Source: Nitrospira sp. (GTDB lineage: Bacteria; Nitrospirota; Nitrospiria; Nitrospirales; Nitrospiraceae). From it: DNA of 64,000 nt. The notes under the pieces are model-generated. The model ran no database searches. It saw only the letters and a program-made list of their open reading frames with translations, and was not told the origin of the DNA. The stretch is from positions 45,844-109,843 of the forward strand of contig JADYYH010000105.1 in assembly GCA_020853775.1 (NCBI GenBank), in the 5' to 3' direction. Below, in pieces: positions 21,365 to 27,944 of this stretch. The stretch's first letter is position 1, and every line of letters begins with the position of its first letter. The translations under genes and the position numbers were made by a program.

Positions 21365-22069
21365 ATGAAGCAGGTGTTGATCATGCTGCAGCGCACGACC
21401 GACGGTGCCATGCTGATGAATGAAGGCGGCAACGTGATCCTCTGGAACAAGGCGGCAGAGCGGCTGCTGGGCTTTCGCGCGCAGGACGTGATCGGGCGTC
21501 CCTGCGAAGAGGTAATGCGGGGCGAGACGTTGGCTGGTCACCCGTTCTGTTCCTCCTCCTGTGCTGTCGGGCATCGACTGGGCTGCGGAAGCGGCGTACG
21601 CAATTTCGACATTCAGACCAGAACCAAGAACGGAAAAGTGATCTGGCTCAACGTGAGTTCGTTACCGGTGCCATCCAGAAAACCAGGTCGCTTTCTTGTC
21701 GCGCACCTGTTTCGGGATATTACTGCGCGGCAGAAGGTGCTGGGACTGGCGGAAGCACTGTATACCGTACTCGCCCCTCCAAGCGGTCGAAATCATCCTA
21801 TTTCGGAGAGGCCGCGGAGGGTGCCTGAGGAACGGCCGGATACGATGCCGACAGTGCCTGCTCTGTTGCCTCTCAGCGAACGAGAGAGAGAAATTCTGCG
21901 TTGGCTCGCCGCCGGGAAGAACGGCAAGGAGATCGCCGACGCACTCTGTATCAGCCCCGTGACCGTGCGTAACCATATTCAACACATCCTCGAAAAGCTG
22001 GGGGCGCACAGCCGTCTCCAGGCACTGGCCATCGCCTTTCCTCCCGGCGGGGTCTCTGCTCAGCAGTGA
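21365..22069 (+). CDS. PAS-LuxR transcriptional regulator with Cys-rich PAS insert
   Basis: A one-component regulator of about 234 residues. The N-terminal PAS domain (GAMLMNEGGNVILWNKAAERLLGF) contains a Cys-rich loop, RPCEEVM then FCSSSCAVGHRLGCG, before the closing strands and FRDITARQ. The C-terminal LuxR-type helix-turn-helix is LSEREREILRWLAAGKNGKEIADALCISPVTVRNHIQHILEKLGAHSR. The Cys set could sense redox or bind a metal cluster. It lies 200 bases upstream of the cupredoxin array on the same strand and may control it; both ideas are inference. A GTG 15 bases upstream is an alternative start. Confidence 0.85.
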   Translation: MKQVLIMLQRTTDGAMLMNEGGNVILWNKAAERLLGFRAQDVIGRPCEEVMRGETLAGHPFCSSSCAVGHRLGCGSGVRNFDIQTRTKNGKVIWLNVSSLPVPSRKPGRFLVAHLFRDITARQKVLGLAEALYTVLAPPSGRNHPISERPRRVPEERPDTMPTVPALLPLSEREREILRWLAAGKNGKEIADALCISPVTVRNHIQHILEKLGAHSRLQALAIAFPPGGVSAQQ

Positions 22070-22274
22070 CGGGTCGGGAAGTGCGGCATCCGTTCGTCTC
22101 TCCCTCACGATAGATCGTCGCGATCGCTTTGACGCGCTCTTTCACGCTGCTTGTGCGGCTCTGGTGTGATCAACTCACGGCAAAAATGGTGTGTTCGTCT
22201 CATTGCTCGGACGCGGGTCTTGGATTAACGTGAAAGTGTAATCGCGAATCATCGAAGCCGTGCGGAGAGACACC

Positions 22275-22697
22275 ATGTGGGTCATCGAAGACATCAGGTG
22301 GACGGCGGCGGTTCTCCTGGCGTTGACGGGCGTGGGGGTGATCGCGTTGGGCGGTCCTCTACCAGCTCCTTCGACGGAGAACGACTGGCTCGACGCGATG
22401 ATGCAAGCGGTGCTTGCCGAGCAAGCGAACGAAGGGCCGTTTTGGGGAATGTTCGCACCCTATGTGGCGCAACTGACGTGGGTGCGGGCGCACCTCATCG
22501 AAGGTGATGACGAAGCGGTCTATCAGGCCATGAATCGGTTCATGGGGATGCTTGAAGCGCGCGAGTTCGGTGTCTCGCCGGAGGTGGCGGACCGGCTGTT
22601 TGATTACTGCTATCTGGTGACACCGGCGAAGTATCACGACGTGTCCAGGCACATCGATAAGTTTATCGAAGATCAGTACGGAGGCAGCGCCGGGTGA
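22275..22697 (+). CDS. Exported helical protein, C-x8-H-x4-H family, copy 1
   Basis: A 140-residue exported protein of a family I cannot name. An N-terminal hydrophobic segment (AAVLLALTGVGVIALGG) is a signal or anchor. The mature region is mainly helical: ENDWLDAMMQAVLAEQ, YVAQLTWVRAHLIEGDDEAVYQAMNRFMGMLEARE, then EVADRLFDYCYLVTPAKYHDVSRH. The single Cys and two His of the last block (C-x8-H-x4-H) are kept in copies 2 and 3 at 24855 and 25445, which suggests a metal or haem-edge site. It opens the cupredoxin array; the next gene is 30 bases on. Confidence 0.8.
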   Translation: MWVIEDIRWTAAVLLALTGVGVIALGGPLPAPSTENDWLDAMMQAVLAEQANEGPFWGMFAPYVAQLTWVRAHLIEGDDEAVYQAMNRFMGMLEAREFGVSPEVADRLFDYCYLVTPAKYHDVSRHIDKFIEDQYGGSAG

Positions 22698-22727
22698 GAG
22701 TCATGGTGGGCGGGAAGGGGGTGTGCC

Positions 22728-23216
22728 ATGAGGACAAGGAGGAGAGAGTCAAGAGGGGGTCCGATGTTCGGCAGGTTCTTGTCAATCGCCATGGCGTTGG
22801 GCCTGTTGTCGGGAGCGGTAAGGGGAGGGACTGTTGCAGCTGCGATAGAACAGACAGTTCCGGAATCAACGATCGAGGTGACCATCAAGAAGATGGAGTT
22901 TCATGTCACCGGGTATGGGCGAGAGGGGAATCCGACCGCCATCGTGGTCCGCAATGAAGATGGCGTCACGCATGGGTTCTACTCTCCCTTGTTCAAGGGC
23001 ACAGCGGTCCGCTTGGAGGGCGATGGCTATCAGGTTGAGGGGAAGGATGGTCCGGCGTTCCGCGTGGACCCAGGGAAGACTATGACGCTCCATTTTACGA
23101 AGGGATCGGCGGACGCCCCCCTCACGATGATGAGCCCGCTTATGCGCCATGTCATTTGGTGCGACATGCACCCGGATGTGAAGGGGGAACTGTTCATCAT
23201 CGAGCGCAAGGGATAA
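22728..23216 (+). CDS. Exported single-domain cupredoxin, array copy 1
   Basis: A 162-residue periplasmic cupredoxin-like protein. After a signal peptide (ending VAAA) the strand IEVTIKKMEFHV leads to IVVRNEDGVTHGFYSP, giving His82 as the first copper ligand. FRVDPGKTMTLHFT is the usual central strand. The ligand loop is IWCDMHPDVKGELFI with Cys145 and His148. No Met follows at the plastocyanin-type position, so the axial ligand differs from classic blue copper proteins. The ATG at 22728 follows GGAAGGGGGTGTGCC; ATG 22764 is an alternative. It is closely related to the next gene. Confidence 0.85.
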   Translation: MRTRRRESRGGPMFGRFLSIAMALGLLSGAVRGGTVAAAIEQTVPESTIEVTIKKMEFHVTGYGREGNPTAIVVRNEDGVTHGFYSPLFKGTAVRLEGDGYQVEGKDGPAFRVDPGKTMTLHFTKGSADAPLTMMSPLMRHVIWCDMHPDVKGELFIIERKG

Positions 23217-23328
23217 ATCGCCGAGGGAACGCGATCGAAAGGAGGGGAAGCGGTGCCGAGTCGGCAGTGGGTGTGCTGAGATCGGATGAGTAGGGAATGA
23301 TTCACGCGTCGAGCGAAGGAGGAGCACC

Positions 23329-23826
23329 ATGAAGATCAGAGGACACACAACGCGGTGGCTATCGATGACCGTGGCCTTCGTGGCCATGACGGGATGGACG
23401 GGTGTCGGCGCGGACCACGCCTGGGCTCAAGCGCCGGGGATGGGGGCGCCGCCATCGAAGGTGGAAATCACCATTAAGGATCGGCAGCACGGATATGAAA
23501 CCGTGGGGTTGACGATGCCGTCGCACGAGACGACGATCGTCGTGCGCAATCAGGACACCGTCACGCACGGTTTTGCCTCGAAATTGTTCAAGGATGCTCC
23601 TGTGCGGATGGAGGGCGGAATTGAGGTCGTTGGAAGGAACTTCAAGTCGTATCACGTCGATCCGGGAAAGACGATGACCTTGCACTTTTCGACGGCCCCG
23701 TCGAAGTTCGATGCGGCGACCGGCATCGCCGAGAGTATGCGGCACGCGCTCTGGTGTGACATTCACCCCGAAGTGAAGGGGGAGTTGTATGTCATCGAAA
23801 CCAGGGGTGAAGTCGGCGGCGGCTGA
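23329..23826 (+). CDS. Exported single-domain cupredoxin, array copy 2
   Basis: A 165-residue protein, clearly a duplicate of the preceding cupredoxin. The signal peptide ends near ADHAWAQ. Ligand positions are His80 (VTHGFASKLF), Cys143 and His146 (LWCDIHPEVKGELYVIE). The strand HVDPGKTMTLHFS is shared with copy 1. It too lacks a Met after the C-x2-H pair. The ATG follows AAGGAGGAGCACC, a strong ribosome site. Its likely role is periplasmic electron transfer or copper handling; the partner is unknown. Confidence 0.85.
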   Translation: MKIRGHTTRWLSMTVAFVAMTGWTGVGADHAWAQAPGMGAPPSKVEITIKDRQHGYETVGLTMPSHETTIVVRNQDTVTHGFASKLFKDAPVRMEGGIEVVGRNFKSYHVDPGKTMTLHFSTAPSKFDAATGIAESMRHALWCDIHPEVKGELYVIETRGEVGGG

Positions 23827-23862
23827 GTGCTCCGTTCGTCCGTAGCCAGAAGGTCTGAGGCC

Positions 23863-24315
23863 ATGAAACCCACAAGACCATCGGTTCTGATGAACGGTCT
23901 GACGACCGCAGCCCTGGTCGGGGCGCTGAGTCTGTGGAGCTCGGCCGGGGCTGCGGAGGTCCATTTCGTGGTCCGAGACATCGGCGAGAAGCGGGCCTTG
24001 TGGGTGCCGCAGGACGTGGTGATACATCGGAGCACGGAGATGGAGGACGGCATCGCGTTCGTGTTGGAGAATCCCACAGACCGAACCCATGCCTTTGCGG
24101 CTTACGGGTTGTTCGAAGAAGTCACGGGCGCGCACGGAGATGTCGTCACGAAACCCTTACGGGTCAACGTCACCTCGGAAGATACGGTTCGAGTGCGGAT
24201 CAGCACGGCGCAATTTGAAAAACGCACAGATGACGCGATCGAAGAGTTTCCGTTTTTCTGCCCGCTTCATAAGGGGGATGCCCATCTGGGCGGGACGATC
24301 CGTGTGGTCCCTTAG
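23863..24315 (+). CDS. Exported cupredoxin with C-x2-H-x4-H loop, array copy 3
   Basis: A 150-residue protein. The signal peptide ends SSAGA, then EVHFVVRDIGEKRALWVPQDVVI, ENPTDRTHAF with His76, and a C-terminal loop FFCPLHKGDAHLGGTIRVV with Cys133, His136 and His141. The C-x2-H-x4-H spacing equals that of the Cys/His/His ligands of nitrosocyanin as I recall them (Cys95, His98, His103), where a Glu replaces Met. It forms a second cupredoxin subfamily with the next gene. The start at 23863 sits after CTGAGGCC. It is spaced 36 bases from copy 2. Confidence 0.82.
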   Translation: MKPTRPSVLMNGLTTAALVGALSLWSSAGAAEVHFVVRDIGEKRALWVPQDVVIHRSTEMEDGIAFVLENPTDRTHAFAAYGLFEEVTGAHGDVVTKPLRVNVTSEDTVRVRISTAQFEKRTDDAIEEFPFFCPLHKGDAHLGGTIRVVP

Positions 24316-24353
24316 GCGCGATCCTCGGAGTACGACGAAGGATGAGGTAGCAA

Positions 24354-24836
24354 GTGAACGACGTGATCCCTGGCTGCAACCGGCGCGTATCGATGATGAC
24401 GCTCACCCTGCTCTTGGTGATCGTGGGGAGCGGTGTGATGCCTTCAATGAGCCTGGCCGGAAGCTTCCATTTCGTCATTCATGATGTGGACGGTGGCGCG
24501 GCGGCCTGGTTTCCGCGCGAGGTCGTCATTCACAAGCGCACCGATCTCGATGGAGGATTGATCTTCATGCTGGAGAACCCGACACCCCGCACGCATGTGT
24601 TCGAAGCTCCGGGCCTGTTCGAACAGGTTGTGATTGCGGAGGGATCCGAAGCCTCGACTGTGAAGCCGCTGCGGGTGTATGTCGCGCCAGGGGAGACGAT
24701 CCGGGTGGAGGTGAGCACAGACCGGTTAACGGTCGAGCCGGAACCGGACGCGTCGGGAGCTCAAACCTGTCCGTTTTTCTGTCCGCTGCACGGACCCGAG
24801 GAGGCCTTGCGAAGCACGATTCGAGTGGTGCCCTGA
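24354..24836 (+). CDS. Exported cupredoxin, array copy 4
   Basis: A 160-residue paralogue of the preceding gene. The signal peptide ends MSLAG, followed by SFHFVIHDVDGGAAAWFPREVVIHKRTDLDGG. Putative ligands are His81 (PRTHVF), Cys143 and His146 (FFCPLHGPEE). An extra Cys139 lies four residues before Cys143 (C-P-F-F-C), which could form a disulphide or a two-Cys site. The second His of copy 3 is missing. The start is a GTG at 24354 after GAGGTAGCA. Its divergence from copy 3 suggests specialisation after duplication. Confidence 0.8.
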   Translation: MNDVIPGCNRRVSMMTLTLLLVIVGSGVMPSMSLAGSFHFVIHDVDGGAAAWFPREVVIHKRTDLDGGLIFMLENPTPRTHVFEAPGLFEQVVIAEGSEASTVKPLRVYVAPGETIRVEVSTDRLTVEPEPDASGAQTCPFFCPLHGPEEALRSTIRVVP

Positions 24837-24854
24837 CGACAAAAGGGGGACATC

Positions 24855-25361
24855 ATGAAATCGATGATCACTTCTCACAAGGTGAGAGCCCTCCTCTTCT
24901 GCCTATTCGTCATCGCGCTGATCCCATGGGGCGCTAGTGCCAGGTATGCAGTCCCGGAGAAGTGGGCCGATCGGCCCCATGATGTCACGTGGAGAGTGAA
25001 CACGCTGGTTGCCATGTACACCGGGCCCGAAGGCTGGGAGCAGCAATTGACCGGGTTCGTCGTCGTACAAGAGGGAGTCGCCTCAGCCAATGGCGAGGCA
25101 GGCTCGTTCGATCCCTACGTCGGGCAGATCCTCCTTGTGCGGAGCCTCTATGATCGCGGCGATTGGAAGGGAACGTATCTGGCGATGAACCGCTTCATGG
25201 ATATGTTGGAGGTCCGCGAGGGAGGTATCCCGGCCAAGGCTGCTGATGCGACATGGAATTTTTGCTACGAGGTGACCCCGCCCGCCTTGCACGACGTCAA
25301 GCGGCACAAGCAATGGTGGGACAGGACCGTGGAATGGGAAAAATTCTTCTGGGAGGAATAG
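24855..25361 (+). CDS. Exported helical protein, C-x8-H-x4-H family, copy 2 (divergent)
   Basis: A 168-residue exported protein starting at an ATG after AAAAGGGGGACATC, 18 bases from the previous stop. The signal peptide ends GASA. The core shares with copies 1 and 3 the block TYLAMNRFMDMLEVREGGIPAKAADATWNFCYEVTPPALHDVKRH, keeping C-x8-H-x4-H. It has a longer N-terminal part (WRVNTLVAMYTGPEGWEQQLTGFVV) and a Trp/Glu-rich tail. Function unknown; its tight packing with cupredoxins suggests a shared periplasmic complex. Confidence 0.78.
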   Translation: MKSMITSHKVRALLFCLFVIALIPWGASARYAVPEKWADRPHDVTWRVNTLVAMYTGPEGWEQQLTGFVVVQEGVASANGEAGSFDPYVGQILLVRSLYDRGDWKGTYLAMNRFMDMLEVREGGIPAKAADATWNFCYEVTPPALHDVKRHKQWWDRTVEWEKFFWEE

Positions 25362-25444
25362 GGTTGGCCGGAGCCGGATTTCCGAATGATCGTCGTGCAG
25401 TGGAGACGAGCCGTGGAATTCCGGGTGTGCACGAGGAGGCCATC

Positions 25445-25867
25445 ATGAGGATCATCGAAGACATGACGTGGGCGGCCGCATCGTGCTTATTGCTGGCGAG
25501 CGTCATCGTCGCAGCCCCCGGCGGGCCTGGCGCAACTCTCGCCGTGGAGCAGGACTGGCTCGATGCGATGACGCAGGCGGTCCTTGTCGAACAGACGAAG
25601 AATGGAACTGAGACAGGCCTCCTCTCGCCTTATGTCGCGCAACTGGCGAGGGTGCGCGCCCACCTGCTCAATGGCGAGAGCGAGGCGGTATATCGGACGA
25701 TGAATCGGTTCATGGAGATGCTCCAGGCGCGTGAATCGGGGATTTCCGATGAGGTCGCGGACCGGCTGTTCGATTATTGTTATGTCGTGACGCCGGCGCA
25801 GTATCACGATGTGTCCCGGCACCTCCACCGGCTCAGCGGGCATCAGGCTGGAGCGCCATCGGTTTGA
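25445..25867 (+). CDS. Exported helical protein, C-x8-H-x4-H family, copy 3
   Basis: A 140-residue near-duplicate of copy 1. It keeps EQDWLDAMTQAVLVEQ, LSPYVAQLARVRAHLLNGESEAVYRTMNRFMEMLQARESGIS and DRLFDYCYVVTPAQYHDVSRH. The start at 25445 is chosen for GGAGGCCATC just upstream and because the N-terminus then aligns with copy 1 (M-x-I-E-D). It closes the seven-gene array that begins at 22275. Confidence 0.8.
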   Translation: MRIIEDMTWAAASCLLLASVIVAAPGGPGATLAVEQDWLDAMTQAVLVEQTKNGTETGLLSPYVAQLARVRAHLLNGESEAVYRTMNRFMEMLQARESGISDEVADRLFDYCYVVTPAQYHDVSRHLHRLSGHQAGAPSV

Positions 25868-25965
25868 GTCTGCTTCGGGCGAGGAGGTACGGGTCATTCT
25901 CCAATTCGCTGGATGCGGTTCGAAGGGGGTTGTGTGGGCTGTGGCTCCATGCAAGAATGGGCACC

Positions 25966-26193
25966 ATGTCGGCGGATGGCGGAGAAGCTGCAGAACGTGA
26001 AGCCCTAGAAGCTAGATTTCGCCGCTGGCGAGTGACCCATAGAACGCCAAGTACCGTGCTCGACGCCCACCGCAAGGTCATCCTGGAGCGTGTCTCGCAG
26101 TCCATGACCTTCGAGGGCGAACCCGTGACGGTCTCTCGTCTCAAAACCCTCCTGGAGCAATCTGACCCATGGTCGACGACCCCGGACACCTAG
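25966..26193 (+). CDS. Probable Fic antitoxin (VbhA-like inhibitory motif)
   Basis: A 75-residue protein starting MSADGGEAAEREALEARF; an in-frame ATG nine bases earlier is possible. It overlaps the Fic gene start by 25 bases. Near its C-terminus it has SMTFEG, an exact match to the (S/T)xxxE(G/N) inhibitory helix motif by which class I antitoxins such as VbhA put a Glu into the Fic ATP site. The rest is helical and charged. Position, size and motif together support an antitoxin; no biochemical proof exists. Confidence 0.65.
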   Translation: MSADGGEAAEREALEARFRRWRVTHRTPSTVLDAHRKVILERVSQSMTFEGEPVTVSRLKTLLEQSDPWSTTPDT

Positions 26194-26771
26194 GTACTAC
26201 CCGCTCATTCGAAACGACACAAGGGGCCTTGACCTATCCGGAGCTCTCGGAACGGCTTGCCGTTGCGCTGGCGCGGATTCTCGACCGGATCTTGCGAACC
26301 TCCGTTCAGGACATTGTGATTACTCCGGACTGGTTGTGCGAGAGGCACCGCGACTTGGCGGGAGATCTCTTTCCTGGCTGGGCGGGACGATTTCGGACGA
26401 CCGACGTGAAGGTGGGCACCTTGGAGCCGCCTCCCTTTTATCAAGTGCCGATGCTGGTACGGTCGTTTTGCAATGATTTGGCCGAGCGGCTGCGCCATCT
26501 CCCGGAGGACGACCTCACCCGCACTGCCGCATTGCTGGCTTGGGTGGACTGGCGCTTCCAGTGGATTCATCCCTTCAAGGATTTCAACGGCCGCATCGGT
26601 CGCTTGACGCTGGCTGCACTCTTATACAAGCTCGCCCTGCCGCCGGTCGAAACGGCGCCGACCGATCCGGAGGGGCGTCGCGCCTACCTCGAAGCCCTGC
26701 GAGCCGGTGACGCGGGCGACCTCTTGCCGCTCCAACAACAGTGGATCGCCCGGCTCGCAGCGGCCATCTAA
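26169..26771 (+). CDS. Fic/DOC-family AMP-transferase toxin
   Basis: A 200-residue Fic-fold protein. The catalytic loop is HPFKDFNGRIGR (residues 134-145), with His134 and the phosphate-binding NGR. The Gly usual after the acidic residue is Phe here, a variant that is common in HPFxDFNGR proteins. The flanking helix WVDWRFQWI and the upstream flap strand PPFYQVP also fit. Fic enzymes transfer AMP or other phosphates to target proteins. The protein itself has no inhibitory SxxxEG motif, which lies in the small overlapping gene upstream, as in class I Fic modules. Confidence 0.85.
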   Translation: MVDDPGHLGTTRSFETTQGALTYPELSERLAVALARILDRILRTSVQDIVITPDWLCERHRDLAGDLFPGWAGRFRTTDVKVGTLEPPPFYQVPMLVRSFCNDLAERLRHLPEDDLTRTAALLAWVDWRFQWIHPFKDFNGRIGRLTLAALLYKLALPPVETAPTDPEGRRAYLEALRAGDAGDLLPLQQQWIARLAAAI

Positions 26772-26788
26772 GGCGGGCGATCACAGAC

Positions 26789-27790
26789 TCACAAGTAGAG
26801 ATACAACGCCGCCACGATCCCGAAAAACTCCGACGTGTTTCGCCCGCTTACGCTCATCCAGGGACCGGCCAGTACACCGACATGCTGATTCCAACTGTAT
26901 TCCAATGCCGGTGCAATGGTGACCAGATTACTGAAGCCCCGGCCCACGAGTGCCGGTCGGCCCTGGGCGTCGGAGCCGGGGTCGCCTGAAAAATGCGTGG
27001 CGTTCACGGTTTGGAATCCGATGTCGAGGGCCAGCACGAATTGACGGGTCAGGCTGTACTCACCGGCGATGGTGACGGTAGCGACCGATCCTGGCGTGAC
27101 CCGACCTGTCGTGCCGAAGCCTCCGCCGTAGGCGTTGAATCCCTGGACGGCGACCGATGAATAGAAGCCATACGTGGCGTTGAGCCGGTACCGCAAGACA
27201 TGCTCTCCGCCAAAAGGGATCGCTTTTTGGAGGGCGATGCCGAACGCTGTGGCATAGGCGCCGCCTCCGGTCCGTTCCAGATCCGCCGTCGCCGGGCTGA
27301 GGTCGGAGTAGCGTCCGGTGGGAAAGATCTCCTGGACCCAAAGCCGAACATCGGGCACCCAGGATTGCACGGGGCTGCGCCAGGCTTGGACCCCCAACTG
27401 GAGCGGAAGGTCGCCGAAGCCGCCGGAAGAATCGCCTCGCGCGTGGTTACCGACCCATTGGGGCGCGATTTCGATGTCGAGGGAGTCGGTGAGGCCGTAA
27501 ATGAAGTAGGTTTGTTGCGTGAGGCTCTGGGACGTGGTGGCCGATTGGAGACGCCAGTTGTCGTTGTACAAGCCGCCGTAGCGTGTGTAGTACACGTAGG
27601 GCTCCACCACTGTGTGCCCTCGGCCTAGACTAGTTCCTCTCGTGGACAAGAGTGTTCCCGTAAACCAGGGCATGGTTTGAGGAACCTCGGCGGTCGTCTC
27701 CGCTCGAACGGCGTCGGTGCCGCAGATGAGAAGAAGGAACAGACAGAGCAGCAGATTGTTTGAATGACGGCGCCGCGCGCGGATGGTCAT
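26789..27790 (-). CDS. Outer-membrane beta-barrel protein (phenol MetA_deg/transporter-like)
   Basis: A 333-residue protein with a signal peptide (LLLCLFLLLICGTDAVRA) and a beta-barrel pattern throughout: alternating aromatic and polar strands such as TVVEPYVYYTRYGG, YGLTDSLDIEIAPQWVG, GFGDLPLQLGVQ and a closing strand FFGIVAALYLYL. The order of blocks (E-P-Y early, GLTDxLDI, GDLPLQL) matches the family often annotated as transporter or MetA-pathway phenol degradation protein. The substrate is unknown. It converges with the Fic gene, 17 bases apart. Confidence 0.75.
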   Translation of the reverse strand: MTIRARRRHSNNLLLCLFLLLICGTDAVRAETTAEVPQTMPWFTGTLLSTRGTSLGRGHTVVEPYVYYTRYGGLYNDNWRLQSATTSQSLTQQTYFIYGLTDSLDIEIAPQWVGNHARGDSSGGFGDLPLQLGVQAWRSPVQSWVPDVRLWVQEIFPTGRYSDLSPATADLERTGGGAYATAFGIALQKAIPFGGEHVLRYRLNATYGFYSSVAVQGFNAYGGGFGTTGRVTPGSVATVTIAGEYSLTRQFVLALDIGFQTVNATHFSGDPGSDAQGRPALVGRGFSNLVTIAPALEYSWNQHVGVLAGPWMSVSGRNTSEFFGIVAALYLYL

Positions 27791-27944
27791 ACCGATCGGA
27801 TACGGTCGTGAGTGAAATCAGCGTTGAGTCCGCCCCATGCTACTCCGATTGGCCGGGAGCAATCATCTGGCAGGTTATGAGAGGTGATTCCGACTCCTTG
27901 AGAGAACCTTTCGGTCACCGGTAGCCAACGGGACTACCTCGAAA

